Assembly (NCBI GenBank): GCA_022985045.1
Contig: CM040970.1
Span: 22,561,062-22,625,061, forward strand
Direction: 5' to 3'
Source: Macadamia tetraphylla
Lineage: Eukaryota; Streptophyta; Magnoliopsida; Proteales; Proteaceae
DNA length: 64,000 bases
Shown here piece after piece: positions 22,172 through 31,703 of this stretch; the first letter of the stretch is position 1, and each line of letters starts with the position of its first letter. Below the pieces are notes generated by a model, which was given only the letters and a program-made list of their open reading frames with translations, ran no database searches and was not told the origin of the DNA. Made by a program: the position numbers and the translations under genes.

Positions 22172-22432
22172 AGTAGTAGGATTCAACTAGGATTTGAGTC
22201 AAATAGAATGGTTGTATAAAAAAATAACACAGTAACGCTTTATTCAATAAGGCAACGCCTTATGCCCGCCCTATCTCCAAAGCGCTCTGAAAAACCCTCA
22301 AACTCCTCGGTCGCCTCACCACCTTAATAACTTTGATTCTTTGATTTAAAGATCTCATATATTGGCTACTATTTTTTGTCTTTCAAATATGATACTACAT
22401 TACTATTAGAGAATTAAACGAATGTCACACAC

Positions 22433-22509
22433 CTTTAGAGCTGTCTGCTTTCTTAGAATGTCATTGGACTTGAACATTACTGCAGCAATCCAGATTGTGA
22501 CAAAGAAAC
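22433..22509 (-). CDS. RNFT-like protein, exon 2
   Basis: A 77-nt exon on the minus strand. The acceptor is tttgcag ending at 22510 and the donor is AAG|gtgtgtg from 22432. It completes the split Gly codon of exon 1 and encodes FFVTIWIAAVMF, a membrane segment, then KSNDILRKQTALK. It ends in phase 0, which matches exon 3. It is too short and split to be seen as an open frame on its own; it was found by following the expected protein from exon 1 into exon 3. Confidence 0.78.
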
Positions 22510-23081
22510 CTGCAAATAAGAGCCAAGAAATCAAACACAAAGACAGCTGTATAACATTAGTTCCCAAAGGAAAATTAAATATGTGCTAGAGGAATCACTA
22601 TCCTCCCTGGTCCAATGCTATATCTAACCTACTAAGAAGCAAATACATGGCCAAAATGAACATAAAAAAAAGATAATTTGCGTCCATTAAAAAATATAAC
22701 AGCAAAAGAGTAGTCCAAGATGACCATGGAACATGAGGAGAAAGCCGAGAAACTGGAAAAATGGTGTGCATTTAGCCATGTTTGGCTGCTCAAATTCCAC
22801 TATGCACAATAGGGTAGTGGAGGTAAAATAAAGCTCAGTTCCCTTGACCTTACATTTTTTGCTTGGATTAAAGAAGTCATCAAATCTTTGAATGGTGGTG
22901 TTTTATTGTAGCTGAAAATTTATTCCACATAAGCTCTACAGTATCACAAGAGTAATTCTTTCCGAACAATGACCATCATAGCGAACATCAGTATTACCAC
23001 TTGAGCAATAATTACCATCATTGACTTTCCTCATAATCAACTGGACCACCTAGCTACATACTCTTTGCTGAATAATGTAAT

Positions 23082-23232
23082 GGGAAAAGGCCAGGTATGC
23101 TGCCGGTATACCCAGATATGCCTCTCTCTCCTCTTCCCCTTGGAAAGATCTCCTATGCCCCTCCCATCCCAGCCCTTCCATTGGTTGACCCGCTAGCTCC
23201 AAGAAAGCTGGCAGCATACCTAACCTCCTCCC
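23082..23232. mobile_element. MITE, Mutator-like type, copy 2
   Basis: A 151-bp element with inverted ends of about 23 bp, gggaaaaggccaggtatgct at the left and the complement of gggaggaggttaggtatgct at the right. It has a perfect 9-bp direct duplication, taatgtaat, at 23073-23081 and 23233-23241. It is the reverse complement relative of 107-256 along its whole length. Confidence 0.9.
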
Positions 23233-23351
23233 TAATGTAATAAATAATAAGCCCTTGTTATTTTGAAAGAAAAAAAGGAAAAATAGTTTTCAGCCTGATC
23301 ATCTGAAATCAGTTAGCTTAAAGTTTCTATGGATCTCCCCAAATAATGAAT

Positions 23352-23497
23352 GGGCTAAAGAACACTACCCGATAGTGTTCCATAATCCTACAAACACATA
23401 GAGAAGTGGAGCCGGGGCATGGCGTCATTTCACAGCCTGGTTCCACTTCCCTATGTGTGTGGGCGTACGAAACACTATTAGGTAGCATTCTTTTCCC
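23352..23497. mobile_element. Foldback MITE with gggaaaag-type ends
   Basis: A 146-bp element with inverted ends of about 32 bp (gggctaaagaacactaccc at the left; the right end reads gggaaaagaatgctacct on the other strand). The inner loop holds a second inverted pair (cacatagagaagtgga and tccacttccctatgtg), so the whole element can fold. Flanks are ataatgaat and gtattaaat, a 6-of-9 match. The outermost bases resemble those of the other MITE family. Confidence 0.75.
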
Positions 23498-24610
23498 GTA
23501 TTAAATATATAGGTCTTCTTTTTAATAGTGAACTTATAATCAATTGTTTACCTAAAAGGAGAGGAAGGAAAACATGAAACATGAATAAGAAGATCAAATG
23601 CTTCAAGGGGAAAAAAGAGAAATAAGAAAATCAAGCTAGACCTATTCCTTAAGTATAAGAAACCCAAGTAGCTTTCCAGACATCTTTGAGAGATGCAAGG
23701 CTTCACTGCATCTTTCTTTAAGTTGATCTAATCTCCTAGTTCCATTAAGTTGCATTTTGATAGCAGTAGTCTAGGAAATCTGGTGCCTGCAAGGATTGTT
23801 GACGACTGGCCATGGCAATAAAAGCATTAATGCAGGGGTTGCCCATATTTTTTGAAACAGGCATTGACTCATTCAGAATGAGATAGTTCTAAGGAGGCTT
23901 GCACACATCATTCAGATAGCAAGATAAGTGGGTAAGCAAATGAACCCCTTGTTCATATGGATACCTAGAGCAAGCAACAGTGTTGGAAGAAAACCAACAT
24001 TTTAAAACATGGACTAAAATCCTGCCCATGTACTAAAGCAGACTTAAATAATTGATGGATGGACAAATTAGACAGCTACACCAAGGTGGATTTAGTTCAA
24101 ATTGATGTAATTCGATGTAATTCTACTCCACTATTCATGTAAGACCAGATAAACCTCTGATCTGGGTTCTAACTTCTAAGATATTGCATTCAATGCGTCA
24201 ATCAGAAGGGGAAAAGGATAAAAACAAAAGAGAAGAAAAGAAAAGGAAGAGTACAACCTCTCCCTTATTGCCTCTAATAAATCCTCTGCAACTAGGTCCA
24301 CAAAAAACTATCTAAAGTTAACTCGAATGAATAAAGGTTGTTTCCCATCTCAACAAAGGTTCATCAGACGACTTTATCTACTGAAATGACCATTGTTGTT
24401 CTACCAAAAAAAAAAAAAGGAAATGGCCATTGTTCTTCTACAAATATATTTTTTGTAACCACGGTCTCAATTGGGACAAATTTAGGTATTATCAGGCTGG
24501 AAGGTTCCACCAAGGCAATGACACCCTATCATAGGACTGACAAAACATAACTGGAGACTCTATTTCAGTCATGACAATATTTCAAAAGAATGATTGGGGA
24601 AGAAAACTAC

Positions 24611-25280
24611 CTTGCAAATGCTGCCGGATAAATACAACCAATAAGAGCAAAGAGAAGGGGAGAATCTGCTCAATCCACCTTGCAACCTGCTGAATATCGT
24701 ATCTATGGTAAGAAGTATCCCTCGTATTTCCGCCCAGAACATTACCTCCCTCACCATCTGTGCTACCATTACCCAAATCGACGCCGGAGATTGAAGCCGA
24801 AGATGATGAAGAAAGCCCTTCTGCACTCCCGCCATCATTGGCAGCATCCCCCTGACGATCTGATGAAGTTGCCGCTGGTGCCGCCATCTGGCCAGCGGAT
24901 ACTCCGGTGTCACCAGAATTTGCCTCTCTCCCAACGGCTGATGAACTTGGGAGGTTTGTTCCCAACCTGACATGCTCTTGTTCTCCAGCACCAATTATCC
25001 TAATGGAAACCTCCCCACCGCTGCCACCTGCCCCTGCAGCAGGATCATCCAGCCGGCTCTGAGTGTGGTCTCGGAAACCAGAATTAATTCCTCCATTGAT
25101 TAAACCCTCTATTTCCTGATTATTTGACCGAGTACGAAGAATACCAGAATATTCCAACAGAGCCGACAGAGGCGCCTGGATGAAATTTGCAGCAGAGAAA
25201 TGCATTCCGTATCGTCTCAAATTACTACTGCTGCCGGAAGAATTCCTGTACGAGTCGGAATTGCTGACTGAATTGTCCAT
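24611..25280 (-). CDS. RNFT-like membrane RING E3 ligase, exon 1 (N-terminus)
   Basis: Start at ATG 25280 in a good context (aaggATGG). Exon 1 codes 223 residues plus one base. Residues 1-190 are Ser/Gly/Asn-rich and look disordered (MDNSVSNSDSYRNSSGSSSN), with a short conserved-looking YGMHFSAANFIQAPLSALLE. The end is RYDIQQVARWIEQ followed by the first membrane segment, ILPFSLLLLVVFIRQHLQ. The open frame runs past the donor (CAAG|gtagtt, intron from 24610), but exon 2 gives the expected continuation. In plants such proteins have several membrane spans and a C-terminal C3HC4 RING, suggesting ubiquitination at an internal membrane. The family name is from memory; the RING lies outside the window. 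Confidence 0.78.
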
Positions 25281-25680
25281 CCTTTCAATCCCTAACCGTA
25301 ATCCTAATCGTTGAGATCACAATTTAAAAAAATAAAAAAATAAAAAAATAAAATAAAAAATAAAAAACCCAGTAGTCTAAATGGGGATGAATCAACGGAT
25401 TTGTCCTTGCCAAAACCAGCATCTCAGGGAGGTCACTTGACAACGTCAATTGAGGTGATCGGCAGAAGTTACAAGGTGATCATCTAGTAACCCATGGAAA
25501 CAATCTTACTAGAGAAGACGAAACTCCGTCTACGAGTCAAGCTCAGAAGACAAATTATCTCACAAACCCTAAACCTAACGTAACCTAACCTCGAGGGACT
25601 TCGCCCGAGAGATCGCTAGAAGGAGAAGATTGATTGCTGAGAGAGAAAGAGAGACAGTAATGATTCGTCAAATATATAAC
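25281..25680 (-). promoter_or_regulatory. 5' UTR and TATA box of the RNFT-like gene
   Basis: TTATATATT on the minus strand at 25679-25671, followed by a CT-rich stretch as in plant transcription starts; a start near 25640 would give a leader of about 360 nt. The leader contains an (A/T)-rich simple repeat, AAAAAAT-type, at 25324-25367. A spliced leader is possible but not established. Confidence 0.45.
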
Positions 25681-25938
25681 CTCAACCTTGCACAGGAAAT
25701 GTAGATGGAAGAATATCTTCGTTTTTCAGAGAAAAAATTCTTGATGGACGAAGATTAATCGAGGCTGCTTCGCCTCTTTCTCTCCTTCCCTCGAGTCTTG
25801 ACTCTTGACTCCCCCGCTCTTTCTCTCGTTCCCCCTCAGCTGACCTCTTCTTTCTCGCCCCGAGCGAGAGAGAAGCCCCGACAAAAAATCTAAAATCGTA
25901 ACTCATCATTTCATCTCATCGTTGCTTGAGGCCCTCTC

Positions 25939-25956
25939 ATTGGCGGTTTTTGGCGG
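25939..25956. promoter_or_regulatory. Two E2F-like sites upstream of the RNFT-like gene
   Basis: ATTGGCGG (25939-25946) and TTTGGCGG (25949-25956) both fit the E2F consensus WTTSSCSS, ten bases apart and about 260 bp upstream of the TATA box. Tandem spacing makes chance somewhat less likely, but no function is shown. Confidence 0.3.
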
Positions 25957-26082
25957 TTTTATCATATTTCCCGTATTAGGTATTAATGATTGCCTTTTCG
26001 TACGATATAAAGGTTTTTTATTTTTTATAACTTATCAGTATGTATTAAGAAAAAAAAAAATTTATAGAGTAAGGCAGTCTTA

Positions 26083-26437
26083 GGGCTCATTTGATAACGT
26101 TTCAAGAAACGCGTTTCTGTCATTTCTGTTTCCAAAAACAGCAGAAGCGGAGTAAAAAGCGTTTGATAAAACTGTTCCGTTTCACTTATTTTTAGAAATA
26201 GAAATAGAAATAAAATTTTACTTATTTATGGTTCAAGAAACGACCCCGACGAAACAAGTTCAACTTGTTTTGCCGTTTCTAGAAATGACTTGTGTCCATT
26301 CTTTCATTGGTTACTATCGACTTCTAAAAACATGACTTGTCAAACACCTTTAATTTCGTTTCTGTTTCTAGAAACGAAAATTTATGTTTTTGTCATTTCT
26401 TGAAACAGAAACGACAGAAACGTTATCAAACGGGCTC
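26083..26437. mobile_element. hAT-like MITE
   Basis: A 355-bp element with inverted ends gggctcatttgataacgttt and, on the other strand, gagcccgtttgataacgttt, the ends of a common plant hAT-related MITE type. The interior has several aagaaac/gtttctt blocks. It lies just upstream of the RNFT-like promoter. The flanking ctta may be part of a duplication, but the full 8 bp is not clear. Confidence 0.7.
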
Positions 26438-26542
26438 TTAATCTCCTTTCCTGGATATATAAAAAAAAAAAAAAAGGAAAATAAACCCCTTAAAACCAAG
26501 CAGGAGAGGCCCTGTATTTCAATGGGAAATCAAAATCAAAGA

Positions 26543-27740
26543 TTACAATCTATAGTAGACTTTAAACTCTGAATCATCTCTTATCAAATTATTCAGTTCA
26601 TCTAGAAAATCTTGAGCTTGAATAATAGTCTCTCCTTGGCCTGTTGCATATGTTGACATAAAATCAGCTAGTTTATTTATCTCCCTCCAAATATGCTTGA
26701 ACTCCTTCATTGCTAGTGATTTTGACCTATTCAAAATCTCACTTTTAATAACTCTGGTTTGACAAGATCCTTCTATCACACCATTTAAAATATCAATAGT
26801 CAGTTTTGAATCTGGTCGAATGGACACCTCCATGATATTCTTTTCAACATAAAGGGTGACTCCTCTAAATATAGTCTGTAATTCCAAATACAAAATACTT
26901 GCATTTTTTCACATACCTGCTAAAGCCATAATAGGTACCCCCACCCTATCTCTGATTAGCCCTCCATATGATGCACTATCATGTGTAAGGGAACCATCAC
27001 AATGCAATGCTACCATGTTCTCTAGTGGTTGAAACTAGCAATAGGCTCTAAGAATCATTGTGTTCCAAGATTTTGATTCCCTAAGTTGTTACTAAGAATT
27101 GGTTCCTAGGATTGCATCCATCCATAAATCTCAAAAATGAACATTTCAACTTAACTTCTGAAATTATTGCATCAATAATTTGTGAAGTGGTTCAATTTTT
27201 TTATTTGAAGATCCTAAAATTTCTTTCTTGCCAAATATATTGTACTGTGGACGAAAGCTAACCTCCCCACTACTTTTAAAGGATCACTTTCATGAAATTC
27301 ATTTTTCATCCACAATGTAATTTCTATGACACTATCTGATTTTATCCCATTTCAAATGCATAATAAAGATAAATTTCCCCATAAAACATAAGTAAACTGA
27401 CATTCAAAGAATAAACGATTTCTAATTTCCATACCTGCCCAACAAAAATGCATTGAGGGTTAATATTCATCCTCTTTTGGATGAGATGGTCCTTTGTTGG
27501 AAGAGCATCTACTAAACATCTCCATGTTGTGAATGAAACAAATAAATATGGATGCTTATACTTTAATAACATGAAGTATAAATGTATTGTCGCACTGTCC
27601 ACCCCCCCCCCAACTTCTCTACCATCCATTTGATTAGAATTTTCAAACTTAGGCCGTTGAGGATAGGATTCCTCTCCATAAAGCCTATTGAAAGATGATC
27701 TAGGGATGTGTGTCCTATTCCTCCCCAAGAGTGGGATCAC
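26543..27740 (-). pseudogene. L1-type LINE remnant: zinc-binding and RNase H domains
   Basis: Minus strand. An upstream zf-RVT-like stretch at 27600-27342 reads WRCLVDALPTKDHLIQKRMN, then CIFVGQVWKLE. The RNase H part at about 27030-26543 has HCDGSLTHDSASYGGLIRD, then LYLELQTI, SKLTIDILNG and KHIWREINKLADFM, ending FKVYYRL. These are the C-terminal domains of plant L1 ORF2. The catalytic Asp/Glu/Asp pattern is still visible, but a stop at about 26910 and the missing RT show it is dead. Confidence 0.75.
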
Positions 27741-27748
27741 TCTCTAGT

Positions 27749-28419
27749 AAGGATGTGAATTTGAAACTGAAACCGTTTAAACTTAAACCGTGAAATTGCT
27801 TAGTAAATGATTCGGTTCTGGTTTCAATTTTCAGACCGATTAATTAAACGGTTTGATTTGGTTTTAACCGTTTAACCAGTGGTTTCAAACTGAATTAACA
27901 CCGTCAAAATCAAACTGTTACACCATCAAAATAGACCCATCTAAACCGTATATGACTTACCAAAATAATGAGTTTCATGTAAACAAAACAAGATGAGTTT
28001 AATCTTAGGGAAAAAGAAAGGACCATAGAGGTTGTCCAACAGCCTATTCAATATTTTACTACTATTATGTAGTTATGTAGTTAAAACCTTGCCCGTTCAG
28101 TGCCTCATTGCACATCGAATTTGATATAAGATTGAAGTTTTTATCAACAAAGTCAAATTTCAGTAGGCAGGTGAATAAACCAGCAAATTGGTTGCTAACC
28201 TTTTAGAAACTGTATGGATTAAACTGCAATCAAAACCGTGTAAAACCGTAAAACCAACACCATGTAAAAACTGTGAAACCAGAACAGTTTATTGAACGAT
28301 TCTAGTTTCTGAAAGTGTAACCGTTTAATAAATAGCTCGGTTTTGGTTTCAGTCAAAGAAATGTGAATCAAACCGAACCGTATTGTATACACTGAAATTG
28401 AATGGATTAATACCCTTAC
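27749..28419. mobile_element. MITE rich in aaccg motifs, hAT-like
   Basis: About 670 bp, starting aaggatgtgaatttgaaac and ending with ttaataccctt then ac; the inverted ends match with a few changes. The direct repeat actctctagt flanks it (27739-27748 and 28418-28427). The interior repeats aaaccgtttaa-type motifs on both strands, a feature of a widespread plant MITE group. Confidence 0.7.
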
Positions 28420-28676
28420 TCTCTAGTCCCTGGGCTCCTTGGAGAGGAGCAAGATCCGTTATAACAGTACATGTGTTTATATATGTAAAATATGATATGG
28501 TGAAGTGTTTCCTTGTGTGGAGAGTTAGTACATGAGGGTCAATGGAAGTACAAAAGGAAACATTAATAGAGGCATTATTTTCCATTTTATGGGGGTGGTT
28601 TGGTCATTTCATCTCATGTGCCTAGGTGCAGGAGCCACACAAGCAATGAAAGGTACATAATTATATTACCAAGGTA

Positions 28677-28850
28677 AGAAAATATCCTATGAAATACGAA
28701 AATATCCAATAAAAAAATGAAATATTCTATAAAAGTATGGAAACATTTTATGAAGGTAAGAAAATATCTTAGAATGTATGAAAATATTCTATGTAGGTAC
28801 AAAAATATCCTATGAAGGTATAAAAATATCAACATATGAAAAACTATACT
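28677..28850. repeat. 21-bp minisatellite, block 1
   Basis: Degenerate tandem copies of a unit close to tacaaaaatatcctatgaag. Tyr/Phe-rich frames on the minus strand are repeat translations. The block is separated from block 2 (29297-29750) by about 450 bp of unrelated sequence in which no gene is seen. Confidence 0.75.
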
Positions 28851-29296
28851 TGGGCATAGCATAGGATGCATTGCATGTTTGTAATCATCCATACATCACA
28901 TGAATAATTGCATTTTGATCAACCTAGATAGACCCTAGATATAGCCTAAAATTCTCAAAATAAAGTCTCCTATAGAATAACTGGTGAGAAGCCTTCTTAA
29001 GACTAGGCTTATATTGCCATCAAAGACAGAAATAGGCTCACGAAGTATGGGAACCGACGAGCTGATTCTCAACAGAGCTTACTAATTTAAACTCACAGAG
29101 GCCATCTAGGCTCGACTGGATCCAAACTGCCTTTTTGGATATGATTGAGAGAGCATCCAGTCCAGACCAGTTGGGAATCAGCAAGCCAGTGGGTATATTA
29201 TAATCATTATTTTAGCCATCTGGCTCATCGGTTCTATGAAAAATAGATCCGTTAGAGGATCTAGCTAAATATTTTGGGACTTTAATGTCTAATGAA

Positions 29297-29750
29297 CGAA
29301 CAAAAATATCTTATGAAGATATGAAAATATCTAGTAAAAGGCACAAAAATGTCTTATAAAGGTACGAAATTTTTTTACGTACAATATGAAAATATCAAGC
29401 TAAAGTACAAAAATATCCTATGGCGGTACGAAATTTTCCTATAAAAGTATAGAAATATCCTATGAAGGTATTAAAATATCCAATAAAATAGATGAGAATA
29501 TCCATTATATATAAAAATATCAAATGAAGATACAAAAATATCATATGAACATATGAAAATATCAATGCAGGTACAAAGTATCCTATGAAGGTACAAAATA
29601 TACTATAAAAATACAAAAATATGCAATGAAAGTACGGAAATATATTATATAAAAATATCCAACACATGTACGAAAATATCCTATAGAAGGTACAAAAGTA
29701 TCTAATGAAGATATGAAAATATCCTATGAAGATACAAAATTCTTGAGGAT
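29297..29750. repeat. 21-bp minisatellite, block 2
   Basis: About twenty degenerate copies of the same unit as block 1 (cctatgaaggtacaaaaat permutations) with frequent single-base changes and small indels. The order of variants is irregular, so the array looks old. Confidence 0.78.
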
Positions 29751-29859
29751 GTCGCACCTCATGCTTCATTTTCAAAAGTTAATGACTTTTTGATAGATGG
29801 TACTTAGAATGTTAGTCTGCTAAATGAATGTATTCCCTTCCTGATTGCCAATAAAATTT

Positions 29860-30230
29860 TAGCTCTTTCTACTTTCCATGATGAAGATCAATGGTCATGT
29901 TTACTTTCTAACCAAGGGTCCCTAACAACCAAACATGCAACAAAAGTTTTTTTGTCTTTATAGTAAACACTAACTCTGTTAATATCTTAAACGGGTTACC
30001 AGGTCTTGTCCCTTAGTGTCTTGGAGACGTTTCTTTTGGAAACTCAATATTACCCAAAATTTAGGCTATTTTTCTAAAGGTTATTACATAATGGATTGCC
30101 TATTAGGGGAACCCTATGAAAGTGGATTATTATAGATTTGCTTTTGCAACTCAAATGCTGAAACTCTGTGGCATGTCTTTCTATCTTGTGATCTCTTTAA
30201 ACTTATCTAAAATACTGAACATCTGGAACT
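29860..30230 (+). pseudogene. LINE zf-RVT remnant, plus strand
   Basis: A broken plus-strand frame reads WRRFFWKLNITQNLGYFSKG and, further on, ICFCNSNAETLWHVFLSCDL. This is the zinc-binding region found after the reverse transcriptase in plant L1 ORF2 (W..L...P....F.WR, then C..C....E...H.F..C). There are stops and no flanking RT. Confidence 0.55.
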
Positions 30231-30490
30231 AAGGACGGGACACAATTCTAGCACCTCTTGTTTTTCAATTATGTTATATTTCTTTAGTTCTTATTGTCTG
30301 ATGAAATGCAATTGAAAATGGTTTTTCAATGTTTTTTATCATCACTACTTACTTCATTTGCTCTCATAGAAAAAGGTTGTTGTGCTTACCTGTTCACCAA
30401 GGGGTTTCTCATTTGGCAAAGGCCAACACCTTGGGGCCTAACTATATAAAAACAATTAAGAGGTCATGAGTTCAACTCTCTTTGTGGCTA

Positions 30491-30517
30491 ACTAATATAT
30501 ATATATATATAGATATA
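30491..30517. repeat. AT dinucleotide repeat at the left border of element C
   Basis: A short (AT)n run directly before the 5' LTR of element C. It may have been the insertion target; it hides any target duplication. Confidence 0.7.
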
Positions 30518-30997
30518 TGATATGCTCAAATTCATGGACATGTGGCACCCAACTACAGGGATATTCGGAACAAATAACCAGAATACCACGTATAACCATA
30601 AACTCTGGATATCGGGAGTGGGAGGAGACTTGAGCCCTCTTCAGGTAGTAGAGACATACTAGGACTCTAACTACCTGAAGGGGAGAAAATACCTGAAAAG
30701 GGGATATTCCCCCCGGAGGTAGGAAAATGTGATGGATGTAGTCCTCCAAAATCGCCCCAAGCTCGTAAAAAAGAAGAAGTCTCCTAGTAGGACTCGACAA
30801 AGAGGTAATCCTATAAGAAGAACCCAAAAGACAGAGCCAGGTAAGTCAATTCATTCATGCCTACTCTCAAAAAGATAGTTGCATGGGTTTCTAACTTGGG
30901 CATCGGAGGACTAATCCCGGAGCCACCTCCGTGCCTCTGTCATCTATTTTCCTTGCAGGACCGTCCTTCGGCCTACAGTAGATTCTAGGTAGCAACA
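30518..30997 (+). mobile_element. Element C: 5' LTR, Tat-lineage Ty3/gypsy
   Basis: Starts TGATATGCTC and ends AGCAACA, 480 bp. Its first 220 bp match the 3' LTR from 62831 (for example gggaggagacttgagccctc and ggggatattcccc). It is followed by the primer site three bases downstream. The pair sets the borders of a 32-kb compound structure that is about 10.3 kb without its two nested elements. Confidence 0.87.
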
Positions 30998-31000
30998 GAT

Positions 31001-31018
31001 TGGCGCCGTCAGTGGGAA
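31001..31018 (+). other. Primer binding site of element C
   Basis: TGGCGCCGTCAGTGGGAA. This form of site is typical of Tat-lineage elements (recalled as complementary to a tRNA-Arg; the exact tRNA is not checked). Confidence 0.8.
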
Positions 31019-31030
31019 GGAGAAAGAGTA

Positions 31031-31703
31031 ATGGTAAAAAGAACTTACAACCGAAAGAAAACAAAAACAGCGTCGGGTAGAAACATGAACTCAGGGGAGC
31101 CTTCGGAACCTCGGCCACCCTCGAGGGATGGAGGTAAAGAGCGACGGAACAATAGTCGAGAGGTTCCTTAGGGGACCTGCATTTGGCCAGAAATCCTGTG
31201 CATAGGGATGACAACCCCCTGCCTCCTCTTGCTAGAGTGCAAGAGTATGTGACCAAGGAGCAGATCGATGCACTCCAAGAGAAATACGATCGATTGGTCG
31301 AAAAGATGAAGGAAGTCTCCAAGGTTTTCACTCAGAGGACTAATGGAATAATAAGAGATTCCAACATTTAGTCGAAACGAGTTCGAGACGAAGACCGAAG
31401 TAGTTTGGGGTCAGTAAGATCTGGCCAAAAACCTCAAAATCATGCAGCAATAGAAAGCCCCACACCCAGAGAGAGGGCACGGTGCACTGCGGAATGAGAA
31501 ATGAAGAACCATGTCAGGGGGTCGATTAGAGGACCAAAGATCAAGGGCTGAAGCAGATGATCCTCAACCTGAAGGATAAGATCCGAAAAGTAGCAAACAA
31601 TCGAGTAGGGGCCTATGAACCGGACCTCTCTAATGGCATGACTTTAGCTAATGAAGTCATGAGAGATCCGCTCCTTGTTGGGTTTCATTTGCCAAAGTAC
31701 GAC
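31031..31703 (+). pseudogene. Element C gag, N-terminal part
   Basis: Begins at about 31031 (MVKRTYNRKK), with an open part at 31183-31368 that has a predicted helix (VTKEQIDALQEKYDRLVEKM). The end reads NEVMRDPLLVGFHLPKYD and is cut by element B at 31703. The rest continues at 45564 with TYDGT, the standard Tat gag motif, which proves the split. Several stops and frameshifts interrupt it. Confidence 0.78.

Larger units (their letters stand above)
18852..22335. mobile_element. Large TIR element with aggcg/cgcct subterminal repeats
   Basis: The left end is caaagttattaaggtcacc and the right end, ggtcgcctcaccaccttaataactttg, carries its complement with few changes. Both ends are followed inward by many aaggcgacgcc or cgccttatg motifs. 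Inside are a pyrimidine-rich tandem array and a nested LTR element. No transposase was recognised. A convincing target duplication was not found, so the outer borders are set by the inverted ends alone. Confidence 0.65.
1815..22432 (-). other. Giant intron 2 of the RNFT-like gene (about 20.6 kb)
   Basis: The donor at 22432 (AAG|gtgtgtg) and the acceptor at 1815 (ctgcag|GGA) bracket 20,618 bases. The reading frame is kept across them. The intron is filled with transposons: an SINE, a split RTE LINE, a Ty3/gypsy element with about 3-kb LTRs, TIR elements and a gag-only LTR element. Between them are short stretches (2234-2547, 3340-5220, 17700-18850) in which no gene is recognised. Whether the intron is still spliced efficiently cannot be seen from DNA. 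Confidence 0.65.
22513..24610 (-). other. Intron 1 of the RNFT-like gene
   Basis: The donor CAAG|gtagtt at 24610 and the acceptor tttgcag at 22511-22510 delimit about 2.1 kb. Apart from two MITEs (23082-23232 and 23352-23497) nothing is recognised in it. Confidence 0.7.

Noticed and set aside
24680..24970. 96-residue plus-strand frame
   Set aside because: Shadow of exon 1 of the RNFT-like gene on the opposite strand.
28614..29775. Minus-strand frames rich in Phe, Tyr and Ile that look like transmembrane proteins
   Set aside because: Pure translations of the 21-bp minisatellite; the hydrophobic periodicity follows the DNA repeat.
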